Positions 41,044-41,452 of a stretch of 41,452 bases of DNA are shown one piece after another. How positions within the stretch are numbered: the stretch's first letter is position 1; each line of letters starts with the position of its first letter. The notes beneath the pieces are model-generated. The model was not told the origin of the DNA, ran no database searches, and saw only the letters and a list, made by a program, of their open reading frames with translations. The stretch is taken from the NCBI RefSeq assembly GCF_001440035.1, contig NZ_LJYG01000054.1:1-41452 (forward strand), in the 5' to 3' direction. The position numbers and the translations under genes were made by a program. This DNA is from Bradyrhizobium manausense (lineage in GTDB: Bacteria; Pseudomonadota; Alphaproteobacteria; Rhizobiales; Xanthobacteraceae).

Positions 41044-41412
41044 ATGACCACGACGCTGTACACCTCCGACCATGAATGGCTCGCGATCGACGGCGATGTC
41101 GCCACCGTCGGCATCACCGATTACGCGCAGTCCCAGCTCGGCGACGTCGTGTTCGTCGAATTGCCCAAGGTCGGCCGCAGCCTGAAGAAGGCGGAAGCCG
41201 CCGCCGTCGTGGAATCGGTCAAGGCCGCCTCCGACGTCTACGCGCCGATCTCGGGCGAGGTGGTCGAGACCAACGACGCGCTCGCCGCCGAACCCGCGCT
41301 GGTGAACTCGGACGCGCAGACCAAGGCGTGGTTCTTCAAGATGAAGATTGCCGACAAGAGCGAACTCGGCGGCCTGATGGATGAAGCCGCTTACAAGGCA
41401 CACACGGCGTGA
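41044..41412 (+). CDS. gcvH: Glycine cleavage system H protein
   Basis: Lipoyl carrier that shuttles the aminomethyl group between P, T and L proteins. 122 residues, normal length. The lipoylated lysine is K60 in [17 protein letters not shown], preceded by [19 protein letters not shown]. Co-transcribed with gcvT. The window ends 40 bases after its stop, so gcvP would be just outside; the trailing bases (CGTCATGGCCGGGCTTG) look like the beginning of another intergenic repeat. Confidence 0.97.
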   Translation: MTTTLYTSDHEWLAIDGDVATVGITDYAQSQLGDVVFVELPKVGRSLKKAEAAAVVESVKAASDVYAPISGEVVETNDALAAEPALVNSDAQTKAWFFKMKIADKSELGGLMDEAAYKAHTA

Positions 41413-41452
41413 GATGAAGCGCGATCTTTCCACATCGTCATGGCCGGGCTTG

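Overview
The window looks like chromosomal DNA of a Bradyrhizobium-type alphaproteobacterium (Nitrobacteraceae). The evidence is a high G+C content with strong third-position G/C, alphaproteobacterial forms of RpsD, PurC, PurL, AlaS and NADP-isocitrate dehydrogenase, a purS/purQ/purL split FGAM synthase, and several families of palindromic intergenic repeats of the kind that litter these genomes. Species cannot be fixed from the sequence alone. No tRNA, rRNA or CRISPR array was seen.

Layout. 1-1268 is a complete IS481-family insertion sequence that cuts a cytochrome b561 gene already carrying a frameshift. 1.7-6.3 kb holds murI, an HpcH/HpaI-type aldolase, an E2-like acyltransferase, rpsD with a structured leader and a clear terminator, and a threonine-aldolase-family gene. 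6.5-8.8 kb (minus strand) has a secreted serine hydrolase and a monothiol glutaredoxin (grxD) coupled to a macrodomain gene. 9.0-11.3 kb is the egtB-egtD ergothioneine pair. 11.3-15.0 kb contains an LtrA-like membrane protein, bolA, DUF427, a tiny DUF1328 membrane protein and an acyltransferase-3 protein. 15.1-24.0 kb is the purine block purL, (thioesterase), Bug/TctC protein, purQ, (corA), purS, purC and, facing the other way, purB. 24.0-29.8 kb is a cyanate/nitrate-type ABC transporter plus cyanase, divergent from a sigma-54 activator. 30-33.3 kb has a second serine hydrolase and a TrmJ-DUF559 fusion. 33.6-36.6 kb has icd, a DUF3455 secreted protein and a cyclic-nucleotide-gated K+ channel joined to alaS. 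The right end is a tandem glycine riboswitch followed by gcvT-gcvH; gcvP would lie beyond the window.

How the genes work together. The strongest system is at 24.0-29.8 kb. The minus-strand operon (substrate-binding protein, permease, ATPase, cyanase) has a near-consensus sigma-54 promoter 35-50 bases before its first gene. Three ACGA-N4-TCG(T/C) dyads lie about 85-135 bases upstream of the expected start site, just before the divergent gene for a PAS-PAS-AAA+-Fis activator with an intact GAFTGA loop. This reads as a self-contained enhancer-dependent switch for uptake and breakdown of a nitrogenous anion. A second theme is the purine-bolA-grxD order known in rhizobia, here kept in order on the minus strand but interrupted by unrelated genes, with an actinobacterial-looking PurB alongside. 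A third is glycine-responsive control of the glycine cleavage operon.
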